Notes under the pieces: generated by a model
The model's input: only the letters and a program-made list of their open reading frames with translations
Told to the model about the DNA's origin: nothing
Databases searched by the model: none
Program-made: the position numbers and the translations under genes
Shown here: positions 1 to 8,229 of the stretch, in pieces
Layout of the letters: the number at the start of each line of letters is the position of its first letter
How positions within the stretch are numbered: the stretch's first letter is position 1
Origin: CAYOOT01 sp964405665
GTDB taxonomy: Bacteria; Bdellovibrionota_C; UBA2361; SZUA-149; CAZDWZ01
DNA length: 16,835 nucleotides
Reading direction: 5' to 3'
Assembly (NCBI GenBank): GCA_964405665.1
Contig: CAYOOT010000060.1
Span: 1 to 16,835 of the forward strand

Positions 1-100
1 ATAGTCAGACTTTATGGGTGCCCGTTTAACTATTATCTTCGGTAATTCCGGGCAGTATAAACACTAACATTGGTTAGTGTTTATGAAGACCTGCCCCTAC
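1..100 (-). repeat. GTAGGGGC-type intergenic repeat, composite copy
   Basis: On the minus strand this stretch starts with GTAGGGGCAG (91-100) and ends with GGGCACCCATAAAG followed by TCTGACTAT (1-23). The last 23 nt recur exactly, in inverted orientation, at 16766-16788. It begins 3 nt after the stop codon of the permease gene, so it lies at a gene 3' end like the other copies of this family in the window. It contains a separate perfect hairpin (57-84). The element is cut by the window edge, so its real extent is unknown. Confidence 0.6.
57..84. repeat. Perfect 12-bp hairpin with 4-nt loop
   Basis: ATAAACACTAAC (57-68) pairs perfectly with GTTAGTGTTTAT (73-84) around ATTG. It lies about 20 nt beyond the permease stop codon. 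A terminator role is possible, but neither strand shows a T-run after the stem and the stem is AT-rich, so I call it only as an inverted repeat. Confidence 0.65.
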
Positions 101-103
101 AAA

Positions 104-1807
104 TTAAACTTTTCTCCTTTCTAATTCATTCACCCCAATTCGTAGCGCTCTGCGCTTAACTTTAATATTTAAAAACAAAAGTAAAAAAAAGGAAGAAAAA
201 ATTGCCAATATTGGCAATTGAGTAGAGACATTTTTATCCATTAAAGACTGAAAAGCAAGCATTAAAGTAATTATGGCTAAATCAACTGTTACCAGCACTA
301 CCGAACAAAGCATATAAACCAAACTCCCAAAACTGGCGATTAATTGAGAGGTATGTTCCCAATCAAACTTTGCATAATAAGCCCCCAAACCGATACCTAA
401 ACCAACAACCCCATATGAAATAATAAAACAAGAAATCAATTTTAGAATAATCATTAAATAGCTGGCGCCGGAGAGAAATGAACCCAAACCAAAAATAAAT
501 CCCATAATCGTCGAGACCAATAACAGCCAGAATTGAAATTTAGCCAGTAAAAAATTCTTTAAAGAAAGCGGTGCTGTTTGCAATAACCAAAAAGAGGTTC
601 CTTCCAAAGATACGCTTTGAAAAACAAATCTTGTGCCAACAGCCGTAATCAGAAATGTCTCAATATAACTGTTAATTAAAAAAATAAATTTTTGCCACCA
701 ACCTCTAGAGTCCAGGGGCAATTGCTGTTGTAATCCGTTTAAGAAATGAAAATTGTAAAAATATAAAATACAAATTACTGCCAGCAAAAGAGCCTGCATT
801 ATTTGCGAAGAATCTCGAGATAATGTTTTAAATTCTTTGGCAAACATTCCTCTTTTGGTCTGCTTAACAAAGAATAAAGCCTTTTTGTAAAATTTTTGGG
901 AATTGATACTATCAAACATTTTTTTACTTCTTAGTTCTTGAATTCTAGAATAGGCAGAAAAATAAACTAAATGAAATAAGATAAAAGAAAATGAGAATAA
1001 TGAGAGCGCAGCAGAGAACAAGAGAAAAACATATTGCCAAATAAAATACATGTTACCAAGCAAACTTTTTGACAAAATCTTGGCCAACCAAAAAGATGGC
1101 AAATAAGTTACATTAGGCAAAGAAAATATTGCTAGAATTTTTAAAATATCATTAGGATTTTTAAAAGAAAAATACTGCTCCTTAAAAAATAAATAATAAA
1201 GAGCCCAAATTGCTCCAAAGACAAACAACATAAAAACTATTCTTGATAAAACTCGGCTCAATGCCGGAGAAACAAATGCCAAATATAAAGTAGAAAGTAT
1301 AAAAGCAAGAGCAGTGGGAATGATCAAATAAGGCAGCAAAAGAAAAAAAACTGAAAAATAATATATTGGTTTTGCTTGATAGAATTTAGCGACAGAATAG
1401 ACCATTGGGAAAATAAAGATCATCGTAATCCAAGAAGATTCAAATAAGGCTTCCAGGAACTTGCCGCAAAAAAATCTAAAAGATTTAATCGGAGAAGATA
1501 GAATCAAATCCAAATCATTGCTGGAATAAAAAATGGAAATAACCGAGCTCATATTGGAAAAAATGAGCATTAAAAAAAGATAAAGAAAAATCAAACCAAA
1601 GATTAAAAAAGGATGAAAATAAACATAACTCTTTCCCTCCTCCCCTTTCCCCAAAACCCAAAGAATTCCATAAAAAATTCCATACATTATCGCTACGCCG
1701 AAAAGCAAAATTACAGAATCCCGAATTAATCTCCCCTGATCAGTTTTATTTTTTTTCCAATAGTTAAGAAATCCCCAAATTTTTGGTTTAAAAGTTACAA
1801 AATACAT
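104..1807 (-). CDS. ABC-2-like transporter permease, about 12 membrane segments
   Basis: Integral membrane half of an ABC transporter, 567 aa from the chosen start. An in-frame ATG 33 nt further upstream would overlap the ATPase gene. The ATG at 1805-1807 begins 2 nt after the ATPase stop, which fits translational coupling. About a dozen long hydrophobic stretches run from residue 30 to the C terminus, separated by basic loops. Two motifs resemble the large ABC-2-like permeases of Gram-positive bacteria: NDLDLILSSPI before the third membrane segment, and EGTSFWLLQTAPLS about two thirds along. The second recalls the EGK-FWLLRSAP pattern of that group as I remember it. It presumably pairs with the ATPase encoded just upstream. 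The transported substrate cannot be read from sequence. It is the last gene of the five-gene operon and its 3' end is followed by a GTAGGGGC repeat. Confidence 0.82.
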   Translation of the reverse strand: MYFVTFKPKIWGFLNYWKKNKTDQGRLIRDSVILLFGVAIMYGIFYGILWVLGKGEEGKSYVYFHPFLIFGLIFLYLFLMLIFSNMSSVISIFYSSNDLDLILSSPIKSFRFFCGKFLEALFESSWITMIFIFPMVYSVAKFYQAKPIYYFSVFFLLLPYLIIPTALAFILSTLYLAFVSPALSRVLSRIVFMLFVFGAIWALYYLFFKEQYFSFKNPNDILKILAIFSLPNVTYLPSFWLAKILSKSLLGNMYFIWQYVFLLFSAALSLFSFSFILFHLVYFSAYSRIQELRSKKMFDSINSQKFYKKALFFVKQTKRGMFAKEFKTLSRDSSQIMQALLLAVICILYFYNFHFLNGLQQQLPLDSRGWWQKFIFLINSYIETFLITAVGTRFVFQSVSLEGTSFWLLQTAPLSLKNFLLAKFQFWLLLVSTIMGFIFGLGSFLSGASYLMIILKLISCFIISYGVVGLGIGLGAYYAKFDWEHTSQLIASFGSLVYMLCSVVLVTVDLAIITLMLAFQSLMDKNVSTQLPILAIFSSFFLLLFLNIKVKRRALRIGVNELERRKV

Positions 1808-1809
1808 TT

Positions 1810-2553
1810 TTATAACTCCGCAACTTCCAAAGATTCCCAAGTAAGCTGCAAGAAAACCTCCTCCAGCTTTTTATTTTCTCCACCCACCAAAGCTTTAATT
1901 TCCGCGACTGTTCCAGAAGCAATAATTTTTCCTTGGCTGATAATGGCCAAACGATCAGCAAGTTCTTCTGCAATATTCAACGAATGAGTAGAAAGTAGAA
2001 TTGCCATGCCTTTTTCTGCATAATCTCTAAAAGATTCTTTAAGGAGTTTGGCTCCATGTGGATCCAATCCAACGATTGGTTCATCTACAATTAAAACCTT
2101 TGGTTGATGTAATAAACCGGAACATAAAGCCAAACGTTGCTTCATTCCATGCGAATAACTTTCGATCAACTCATCTTGCCAATTAATTAAAGCATACTTT
2201 TTTAAAAGTTCCGTAATTTGCTCTTCTGCCAAAACTTCATTCATTGAATGCAAATCCGCAATAAAATATAAAAATTCCCTGCCGGTTAATTTATTATATA
2301 AATATGGCCGATCAGGAACATAACCGATTAGCGCTTTTACTTTCTCCGGATCTTTATGCAAATCAAAACCAGCGATTTGAATCGAACCGCTAGTGGGCTT
2401 TAAAACTCCGGTAAGCATTTTTAGAATAGTAGTTTTTCCTGCGCCATTCACACCAAGAAGGGCAAAAATTTCAGCTTCTTTAACTTCCAAATTAAGTTCT
2501 CGCACCGCCCAATGGTCTGCATATTTTTTAGATAAGTTTTTTATTGTAATCAT
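1810..2553 (-). CDS. ABC transporter ATP-binding protein
   Basis: Nucleotide-binding subunit of an ABC transporter, 247 aa, a full single domain. Walker A is GVNGAGKTT at residues 34-42. The Q-loop region reads GYVPDRPYLYNKLTGREFL, with Asp where Gln is usual, a variant I associate with ATPases partnered to ABC-2 permeases. The signature loop is YSHGMKQR (133-140), replacing canonical LSGGQ. Walker B is VLIVDEP (153-159) with the catalytic Glu at 158, and the switch His is at about 190 in LLSTHS. All catalytic elements are present, so it should be active. Its start codon overlaps the stop of the upstream unknown gene by 4 nt (2550-2553), and the permease follows after 2 nt, so the two transporter subunits are almost certainly co-expressed. 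Confidence 0.93.
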   Translation of the reverse strand: MITIKNLSKKYADHWAVRELNLEVKEAEIFALLGVNGAGKTTILKMLTGVLKPTSGSIQIAGFDLHKDPEKVKALIGYVPDRPYLYNKLTGREFLYFIADLHSMNEVLAEEQITELLKKYALINWQDELIESYSHGMKQRLALCSGLLHQPKVLIVDEPIVGLDPHGAKLLKESFRDYAEKGMAILLSTHSLNIAEELADRLAIISQGKIIASGTVAEIKALVGGENKKLEEVFLQLTWESLEVAEL

Positions 2554-3215
2554 TGTATTATATTAAAAGGAAAAATATTTAAATTATATATTTCCCATGT
2601 TTTTTCTAAATCCTGCGGTTGATTACAAAAATTATTATTGTTTAAAACCTCAAAATCTTGATTGATCATCGTCGGATAGTTTAACATCGCTGATTGAACG
2701 GCTGGAAAAATACTGGCAACAAAATTTAAATCCACAAAATATTTTCCAAAATTATCTTTTTTGATCATTATTGGTCCAGGGACTTGAAAGCTCTTTTTTA
2801 TTTCTTCTTGATTAGAAGTCATTAATAAAGATACATCTACAGGATTAGTGTTTTTAGTTTGAACTTCGATTCTCAGATCAGCAAAATCAACGTTTAATTC
2901 CGCATGCACCAGCTGTTCAAAAGCATTAAAAAAAGCCCAGCCTTTTACTCTGCTTAAATATTCTTGATCTTTAAAATTAAATTTAAAAGCTCCACTATAG
3001 GCCAAAGTCATTTCCGGTTGCATACTAAAATCAGTGTTAAACCAGGCTAAACACTGATTATTTTTTCTAATCGCATAATGATTTTTCCCTAAATTTATTC
3101 CTTGAATACTAAAACTATTGGGCTGATTAATAGTTCTGATATCCCTGTAAGTATATAATCCTAAAAAACTTGAAGATATAAAAATTACCGCTGAAACCAA
3201 TAATTCAATTTTCAT
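2550..3215 (-). CDS. Unknown protein with N-terminal membrane anchor
   Basis: I do not recognise this 221-aa protein. Residues 4-21 form one hydrophobic segment preceded by MKIE, suggesting a signal anchor or uncleaved signal peptide with about 195 residues outside the membrane. No lipobox is visible. The remainder is mixed polar and aromatic with two cysteines (in NNQCLAWF and NNFCNQP) and no nucleotide-binding or metal motif that I can see. Its start overlaps the CBS stop by one base (TAATG at 3213-3217) and its stop overlaps the ABC ATPase start by 4 nt. This tight packing is the main evidence that it is real. An accessory or substrate-binding role for the adjacent transporter is possible but is inference from position only. 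Confidence 0.7.
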   Translation of the reverse strand: MKIELLVSAVIFISSSFLGLYTYRDIRTINQPNSFSIQGINLGKNHYAIRKNNQCLAWFNTDFSMQPEMTLAYSGAFKFNFKDQEYLSRVKGWAFFNAFEQLVHAELNVDFADLRIEVQTKNTNPVDVSLLMTSNQEEIKKSFQVPGPIMIKKDNFGKYFVDLNFVASIFPAVQSAMLNYPTMINQDFEVLNNNNFCNQPQDLEKTWEIYNLNIFPFNIIQ

Positions 3216-4585
3216 TACATATTTAATGTTTGTCGCAGATGATTGATCATATCCATCTGAGTAATTAAGCCAATAAATTTGCCTTGATCTTCGACGATTA
3301 CCACATAGCCTTTTTGAAAAATTGCATTTAAGGATTCTAGACTGGCCGTCGGAGAAACTTTTTCCAGCTTTTTCGCCATTACTTGATTGATCTTCACTTT
3401 TAAATTTGCCTTGTTGTTAGACAAGGAAATTAAAAGATCAGATTCATCTACAAGTCCGACAATTTTATCGCCACTAATTACCGGCAGTTGAGAAATATCA
3501 TAAAGTTTCATGCGGGCAATTGTTGTGGCAATGGTATCTTCAGGCCCGACAATAACCAGACCACCTTCTTCATACTTTCTGGAAATTAAATCTCTTAAAT
3601 CTCCAACTTTTGGTTTTTTGATAAATCCTTGATCAATCATCCAATAGTCATTGAACATTTTCGAGAGATATTTGTTTCCGGAATCACAAACAAACGTCAA
3701 TACTCGCTTCGCTGTACTTTGTTCACGACAATATTTTAGTGCGGCAGCTAACAATGTTCCGGTGGAAGAACCTCCATAAATTCCTTCTTTGAGCAACAAT
3801 TCTCTTGCCGCCGCAAAACTTTCGGCATCACTGATTGAATAACCATTTTTTATTCGGGAAAAATCTGAAATTTCCGGAAGATAATCTTCCCCAATTCCTT
3901 CCACAAGCCAAGAACCGGATTCTTTTAAAACTTCCCCTGTTTTAATATAATGCACTAAAATGGAACCTACGGGATCTGCTAAAATGATTTCCACTTTGGG
4001 CGCAATTTTCGCAAAATATTTACTTAAACCGGTGATTGTTCCACTGGAACCTACGGCGCAGACTATTGTATCTAAGTTCCCAGCCATTTGTTTCCAAATT
4101 TCGGGGCCGGTAGTAGTTTCGTGAGCCAAGGGATTTGCCGCATTGGCAAATTGATTGATATAAAAAGCTCCTTTTTCTTTGGCAATACGAGCTGCCAAAT
4201 CATGATAATACTCCGGATGCCCTTTGCCCACATCAGAGCGGGTTTGGACAATCTCTGCTCCCATTGCTTTTAAATGCTGAGTTTTTTCTCTGCTCATCTT
4301 ATCGGGAATAACTAAAATTAATTTATATCCTTTTTGTGAAGCTACCAAGGCCAGTCCCAACCCCGTATTTCCAGCCGTCGCTTCAATAATTGTTCCGCCA
4401 GGTTTAAGTTTGCCCTCCTTTTCTGCAACCTCAATCATTTTTAAAGCAATTCTATCTTTAATTGAACCGCCAGGATTTTGGTTTTCCAATTTCAAAAATA
4501 ATTCACATTTTCCGGTATCAATCCTCGTAACTTTTACAACTGGAGTATTACCGATCAAATCAAGAATATTATTCACAACTTCCAT
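3215..4585 (-). CDS. cbs: Cystathionine beta-synthase with C-terminal CBS domain pair
   Basis: PLP-dependent enzyme of the beta-synthase fold, expected to condense serine (or O-acetylserine) with homocysteine to cystathionine, in the cytoplasm. The PLP lysine is Lys43 in GGSIKDRIA. The substrate loop is TAGNTG (70-75), where cysteine synthases usually have TSGNTG. The phosphate-binding loop is GSSGTITG. The sequence DSGNKYLSKMFND at the end of the catalytic part is typical of cystathionine beta-synthases rather than CysK. The C-terminal 120 or so residues contain two CBS repeats, with VGLVDESDLL and IGLITQMDMI as their closing strands. The length of 456 aa suits the CBS-domain form. Cysteine synthase activity cannot be excluded. 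No cystathionine gamma-lyase lies nearby. It is second in the operon, 3 nt downstream of the exported thioredoxin-like gene. Confidence 0.9.
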   Translation of the reverse strand: MEVVNNILDLIGNTPVVKVTRIDTGKCELFLKLENQNPGGSIKDRIALKMIEVAEKEGKLKPGGTIIEATAGNTGLGLALVASQKGYKLILVIPDKMSREKTQHLKAMGAEIVQTRSDVGKGHPEYYHDLAARIAKEKGAFYINQFANAANPLAHETTTGPEIWKQMAGNLDTIVCAVGSSGTITGLSKYFAKIAPKVEIILADPVGSILVHYIKTGEVLKESGSWLVEGIGEDYLPEISDFSRIKNGYSISDAESFAAARELLLKEGIYGGSSTGTLLAAALKYCREQSTAKRVLTFVCDSGNKYLSKMFNDYWMIDQGFIKKPKVGDLRDLISRKYEEGGLVIVGPEDTIATTIARMKLYDISQLPVISGDKIVGLVDESDLLISLSNNKANLKVKINQVMAKKLEKVSPTASLESLNAIFQKGYVVIVEDQGKFIGLITQMDMINHLRQTLNM

Positions 4586-4588
4586 ATA

Positions 4589-6355
4589 TTAATTCCCAGA
4601 TAACTTTTTAATTGTTGGTTCTAGATCTTCTACTTTAAAAATAGGGAGAGAACATCTTTTATTTGTACAAACAAATGCCGCAGCTTTAGGCAGCGGTGGA
4701 TATTGCACATCAGGATTGGGCATTGGACCTTCAGCCTTATCCCACCATTCTGTGCGTTTATAGGATGCAGGATATTTTAAAATTTCTAAAAAAAGTTTTT
4801 TTGCCACTTCATCTGATTTAGCCCCCACTACAGTTAAATGCATCGGCAATGAATTCAATTCTTCATCAGCAAGCAATACTCCAGGTTCGGTAATATTTTC
4901 TGTAATCAAATCTTTTGTAGCTAATAAGCGCATCGCCGGTTTTGCTAATTCTTTATATTCTTCTTTACCCGTATAATTAGCTAAAGAAGAGAGGAAACGA
5001 ACTAAAACAATATTTTCTCCTACAAGCGGTTTAGTTTTAATCACTGCTGATTTTGCACTAATATATCCAGGACTTTCTTCCAGGGGTGAAAAATTGTTTT
5101 TTATAAACGGCACAACTTGTTCTGCTAAAGCAAGCCACTTTCTATCGGCAGTAACCGTATAAATATTTAAAAACGCTTGTCCCACGTAGAGCGAATCAGT
5201 TAAGTACGGTCCGCTGCTATCATTTTCCCCGTGTTTAAATCCACCATCCTTAAAAGAGCGATTTTTAAGCAACCACTCAGCAACTCCAATAGCATCCTGT
5301 AAATATTTTTCATCGGTTGTAGCGGCATAAATTGCAGTTAAGGCGGAAATCATCCTGCCATTTTCGTTGGCATAAATATGTTGATCAATTGCCGGTATTC
5401 CTTGTTTTCTTCTGTTCTCATCGGAAAGCCTAAAATATTCATCTCCATGTTCGCCTTTAATTAAATCGGCATCTTGGCTGGTATAAAATACTCCTGCCGG
5501 ATCTTTTAAAAAATTATTCATGTAAGAATAAATATTATCTATTGCCAATTTATAAATTGGCTCTTTCCATAAAGCATAACCTAATGCATAAATTTTTAAA
5601 TTCTCGGCTTGCTTGACTGTTATTTTTTCAAAATGAGGATTAGTCCAGACTCCTCCGGTTGAATATTGATAAACTCCGCCCCAGACCCCATCGATAATTT
5701 TAGTATTTTCTTTAAGAGTTAATTTTGCAAAATCAGCGCTTTCTCGATCCTGCTTGGCAAGTTTTATCGCATATTCCAATGTATCGGAATCAATGTAACG
5801 ATGGCCTGTTTTTAATCCGCCTTTTTCTTTGTCGGCGGAACGTTGATAACGTGCCTTTAGCTCTTCTTTTAATTCTGGAGATAAATTACTATTCGTAGAA
5901 AACTCCAATTTTCTTTCGGTTTTTCGGGGAGTGGGATCGCTTGCTAATTCTTTTAAAATTTGCTCCATCTGTAAAGGCTCAACAAAGCCGGTGAGTTTTT
6001 CTAATTCTTCGCCTTTTTCGTTAAAGATTATTGTAGCCGGCCAACCATAGTCTTTATAAAGATTTCCCAAATCGGGTCGGGAATCCTGGTCGATTCGCAA
6101 AGGAAGATATTTTTTGTTTATTATTTCAATAATCGGATCGGCACTATATGTTTGTTCTTCCATTACATGGCACCAATGACACCAAATTGCCTCTAGATCT
6201 AAAATAATTAATTTTTTTTCTTTTTTAGCTTGATCATAGGTTGATTGATCAAAATTATTGAGCCAGGTAATTTTTGCGGCAGGGGAATTATCAGCCCGGG
6301 TAATACTCGCAATAAAAAATAATAAGCTATAAAGTAAAAATTTTAGGTGGTTCAT
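4589..6355 (-). CDS. Exported thioredoxin-fold DUF255-like protein
   Basis: The N terminus (MNHLKFLLYSLLFFIASITRA) looks like a cleavable signal peptide with cleavage after about Ala21. It is followed by a thioredoxin-like domain with CHWC at residues 59-62 inside LEAIWCHWCHVMEEQTY. WCHWCHVM is characteristic of the DsbD-gamma/YyaL (DUF255) type thioredoxins. The remaining 450 or so residues resemble the alpha-helical toroid part of that family, with GGVYQYS, HFEK and YTSQDAD patterns that recur in the paralogue at 9594-11573 (GGFHRYS, HFEK, YSAEDAG). The C terminus has a further Cys pair in FVCTNKRCSLP. A redox role outside the cytoplasm is inferred; the enzymatic activity is unknown. The start has GAGG about 10 nt upstream. 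It is the first gene of the operon with cbs and an ABC transporter. Confidence 0.82.
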   Translation of the reverse strand: MNHLKFLLYSLLFFIASITRADNSPAAKITWLNNFDQSTYDQAKKEKKLIILDLEAIWCHWCHVMEEQTYSADPIIEIINKKYLPLRIDQDSRPDLGNLYKDYGWPATIIFNEKGEELEKLTGFVEPLQMEQILKELASDPTPRKTERKLEFSTNSNLSPELKEELKARYQRSADKEKGGLKTGHRYIDSDTLEYAIKLAKQDRESADFAKLTLKENTKIIDGVWGGVYQYSTGGVWTNPHFEKITVKQAENLKIYALGYALWKEPIYKLAIDNIYSYMNNFLKDPAGVFYTSQDADLIKGEHGDEYFRLSDENRRKQGIPAIDQHIYANENGRMISALTAIYAATTDEKYLQDAIGVAEWLLKNRSFKDGGFKHGENDSSGPYLTDSLYVGQAFLNIYTVTADRKWLALAEQVVPFIKNNFSPLEESPGYISAKSAVIKTKPLVGENIVLVRFLSSLANYTGKEEYKELAKPAMRLLATKDLITENITEPGVLLADEELNSLPMHLTVVGAKSDEVAKKLFLEILKYPASYKRTEWWDKAEGPMPNPDVQYPPLPKAAAFVCTNKRCSLPIFKVEDLEPTIKKLSGN

Positions 6356-6522
6356 ATTGGAAAAACCTCAGTAATAATAATTGTTCCCATAATTTTAGAT
6401 TCGGCAATTTTTAGCAAGCTTTTCTTTATTGGATAACAAGCCTATATTATTAGATATTTAATTGATTTTCTTTTGTCACCCTTTGATAAGGCTAAAGCAT
6501 AATATATATAGGATAAGAATTT
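6356..6522. promoter_or_regulatory. Divergent intergenic region, presumed promoters both ways
   Basis: This 167-nt gap separates the minus-strand operon from the plus-strand unknown gene, so it should carry promoters for both. On the plus strand TTGTCA (6473-6478) and CATAAT (6498-6503) are a possible sigma70-type pair, but the spacer is 19 nt, which is long. AGGA about 9 nt before the ATG at 6523 is a plausible ribosome-binding site. I found no convincing promoter on the minus strand. Confidence 0.3.
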
Positions 6523-7203
6523 ATGAATTTAGATTTAAATAAAGTTCAGCCTGCCCCAATAGAGGGAAGTAAGTTTAAGACTACGAGCCTTCACTCTTTA
6601 GTCTTGCCTTCCATCAAAAAAAGCGATCTCAGCCTTGTTAAAGAGCAGATTTCTAATTATTCCAAATTAAGTTTTTCAGCGCTCTTACCTGCTGTAGTAG
6701 TAATCACCACCGAAAATATTCCTTTGAAATTTTTAAAAAGCATTAAAGAAACTGGCTCTGATTTTTTCTTGAAAACTGTTAAATTTTTTGGATTAGAGTC
6801 CTTGGTTGAAAAAGCGGCAAATCTAGTAAAGAGTACTTTTCAAAACATCATAAATTTATTTAAAGCAAAGAACTTATCAGTCGAAGATAAAAAACCTGAA
6901 ACTAATCCGCTATCAGCTCCTAGCAATTTTGCCCTTTCTGCTACAAAAACTTCTTCTGCCGAATATTGCAAAAAGGAAGGAAGCAATTCTCGTGTGTTTA
7001 TTGGTTTAGATAGTTTTAAAAAAATAACTGAAGAACAAAAAAATGGAGAACAAGCTCTGGTCCAGAGGCTTAGTAAATATAGTGGAAAAATAATTGATCA
7101 AGCAGAAAAAGCTTACCTGAAATTGGCCTTGACCTTAAATCATTTTCGCAGTCCGGAATTGGCAAAAGTAGAGAAATTAGTTGCCGAAGCGGATAAGTCT
7201 TAG
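6523..7203 (+). CDS. Unknown 226-aa protein
   Basis: I do not recognise this protein. It has no signal peptide. Residues 51-63 (FSALLPAVVVITT) are hydrophobic but short for a membrane span. Residues 66-115 look like a series of amphipathic helices rich in Lys, Phe and Leu. Residues 120-150 are a Ser/Thr/Pro-rich, probably disordered linker, and the last 60 residues are again helical and charged. It has one cysteine. It stands alone on the plus strand between divergent and convergent neighbours, with AGGA upstream and base composition like the surrounding genes. An uninterrupted 226-codon frame with a plausible ribosome-binding site supports a real gene. Function unknown. Confidence 0.65.
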   Translation: MNLDLNKVQPAPIEGSKFKTTSLHSLVLPSIKKSDLSLVKEQISNYSKLSFSALLPAVVVITTENIPLKFLKSIKETGSDFFLKTVKFFGLESLVEKAANLVKSTFQNIINLFKAKNLSVEDKKPETNPLSAPSNFALSATKTSSAEYCKKEGSNSRVFIGLDSFKKITEEQKNGEQALVQRLSKYSGKIIDQAEKAYLKLALTLNHFRSPELAKVEKLVAEADKS

Positions 7204-7388
7204 GTTATTACAATTATTTTTTAATTGAAACACGATGTAGGGGCACTGATAAAGTGAAGACTGTAAATTAAACTGTGTAATTTCCAACATCCGTATACGC
7301 GCTCCGTACGTATTATGCTTTTATATATAGCTCTTTTTGAAAATATTGCGACAACTAAGAAAGATCCCCCCTACATTTGGCCCCTAGT
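7204..7388. repeat. Convergent intergenic gap with degenerate GTAGGGGC repeats
   Basis: The two flanking genes point into this 185-nt gap. GTAGGGGCACTGATAAAG at 7237-7254 is a diverged copy of the repeat seen at 16762-16788. CCCCCCTACATTTGGCCCCTA near 7366-7386 carries the complementary core twice in the opposite direction. CAATTA and TAATTG (7211-7227) form a weak AT hairpin. No tRNA, coding frame or clear terminator is visible. Confidence 0.5.
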
Positions 7389-7850
7389 TTATTTCTTTCT
7401 TCTCTCTTGAAAAAATTCTTTCAATAATTCCTCAGCTTCTTTAGCCAGCACTTCCGGATAAACTTTAATTTGATGAGGCAACCCAGAATGAGCAGATAAA
7501 TCAAAAACCGATCCTACTGCGCCTTGCCTTTGATCATAAGCAGCGAAATAAAGGTTTTTGATCCTTGATAAAATCATCGCTCCAATACACATCGAACAAG
7601 GTTCTAAAGTCACAAAAAGTGAGCAGTCATTCAATCGCCAATCTCCCAAATATTTTGCAGCTTCTTGCATTGCAATTATTTCTGCATGGCGGCTGGCATC
7701 TTTTTCAGTTTCAACTAAATTATGTCCTCTGCCTATTATTTTTCCTTCTTTGACAACTATTGCGCCAATGGGAACTTCCTGGGAAGCAAGAGCTTTTTTA
7801 GCTTCTGCAAGCGCTTCTTTCATGAAATTTAAGTATTCGGATATATTCAT
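7389..7850 (-). CDS. tadA: tRNA-specific adenosine deaminase TadA
   Basis: Converts A34 to inosine in the anticodon of tRNA-Arg(ACG). Cytidine-deaminase fold with the zinc ligand and catalytic pair His55 and Glu57 in the HAE motif, and PCSMC with Cys85 and Cys88. The GAVGSVFDL segment is typical of TadA. From the chosen start it is 153 aa, matching the family. An in-frame ATG 39 nt upstream lies inside a repeat element and would add residues with no family counterpart. The start at 7850 aligns with other TadA N termini, which read MKEAL-EAKKA shortly after the start. The ATG overlaps the last bases of the 72-nt element, whose GGGGAG is only 1 nt away, so translation initiation here is unusual. 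The substrate tRNA-Arg(ACG) lies immediately upstream on the same strand. Confidence 0.94.
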   Translation of the reverse strand: MNISEYLNFMKEALAEAKKALASQEVPIGAIVVKEGKIIGRGHNLVETEKDASRHAEIIAMQEAAKYLGDWRLNDCSLFVTLEPCSMCIGAMILSRIKNLYFAAYDQRQGAVGSVFDLSAHSGLPHQIKVYPEVLAKEAEELLKEFFQERRKK

Positions 7851-7920
7851 TCTCCCCTTTTTCGCGCGCTGTATATATTCTATTACCACTTATAGTTCAA
7901 TGCGCGAAAAAGGGGAGAAT
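7849..7920 (-). repeat. 72-nt hairpin element, copy 1
   Basis: Outer arms ATTCTCCCCTTTTT and AAAAAGGGGAGAAT are perfectly complementary. The inner stem is CGCGC/GCGCG and the loop is 34 nt. Aligned with the other copies it reads on the minus strand. Its first base there is the discriminator A of tRNA-Arg, and its last two bases are the AT of the tadA start codon. It therefore fills the whole space between the two genes. Confidence 0.9.
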
Positions 7921-7993
7921 GCACCCGGAGCGATTCGAACGCCCGACCTACTAGTTCGTAGCCAGTTGCTCTATCCAGCTGAGCTACGGGTGC
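7920..7993 (-). tRNA. tRNA-Arg(ACG)
   Basis: Full cloverleaf on the minus strand. The acceptor stem GCACCCG pairs with CGGGTGC. The D-arm is GCTC/GAGC. The anticodon stem ACTGG/CTAGT encloses loop CTACGAA with anticodon ACG at 7959-7957. The T-loop TTCGAAT sits on a GGGCG/CGCTC stem with one wobble. The discriminator is A (7920) and CCA is not encoded. A34 makes it the TadA substrate, reading CGU, CGC and CGA after conversion to inosine. The discriminator is also the first base of a 72-nt element. Confidence 0.96.
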
Positions 7994-8012
7994 ATAGAGA
8001 TAGGTTTGATGA

Positions 8013-8039
8013 AATATACTTTTGTTCCTCAAGAATCAA
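8013..8039 (-). promoter_or_regulatory. Possible promoter of tRNA-Arg and tadA
   Basis: On the minus strand TTGATT (8039-8034) and TATATT (8018-8013) are separated by 15 nt and lie about 20 nt before the tRNA 5' end. The spacer is short, so this is a weak call. The rest of 7994-8153 shows no gene or repeat. Confidence 0.28.
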
Positions 8040-8153
8040 GTTTTATACCCATCACATCAAGATTTTTAATCAACCTTGCTCTTTGCACACACAAATATAC
8101 TAAAAAGTAACATCAAATGACTTGATTAAGACATTTCTAAAAGCTATAGGTGC

Positions 8154-8225
8154 ATTCTCCCCTTTTTGCCATGCTGCAATATATTGAATAATAGGATATT
8201 AGCATTATGGCAAAAAGGGGAGAAT
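8154..8225 (-). repeat. 72-nt hairpin element, copy 2 (divergent inner stem)
   Basis: Same outer arms and total length as copy 1, but the inner stem is GCCAT/ATGGC, differing from copies 1 and 3 in four of five pairs while remaining fully complementary. The loop is the most diverged of the five yet keeps ATAT followed by GCAGC next to the 3' arm. It ends 4 nt before the 5' end of tRNA-Ser(GCT). Confidence 0.88.
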
Positions 8226-8229
8226 ATTT

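Noticed and set aside
7558..8103. Plus-strand frame of 181 codons across tadA and tRNA-Arg
   Set aside because: It is antisense to tadA and then reads through the tRNA complement. The PGAIRTPDLLVRSQLLYPAELR part is a well-known false translation of a tRNA.
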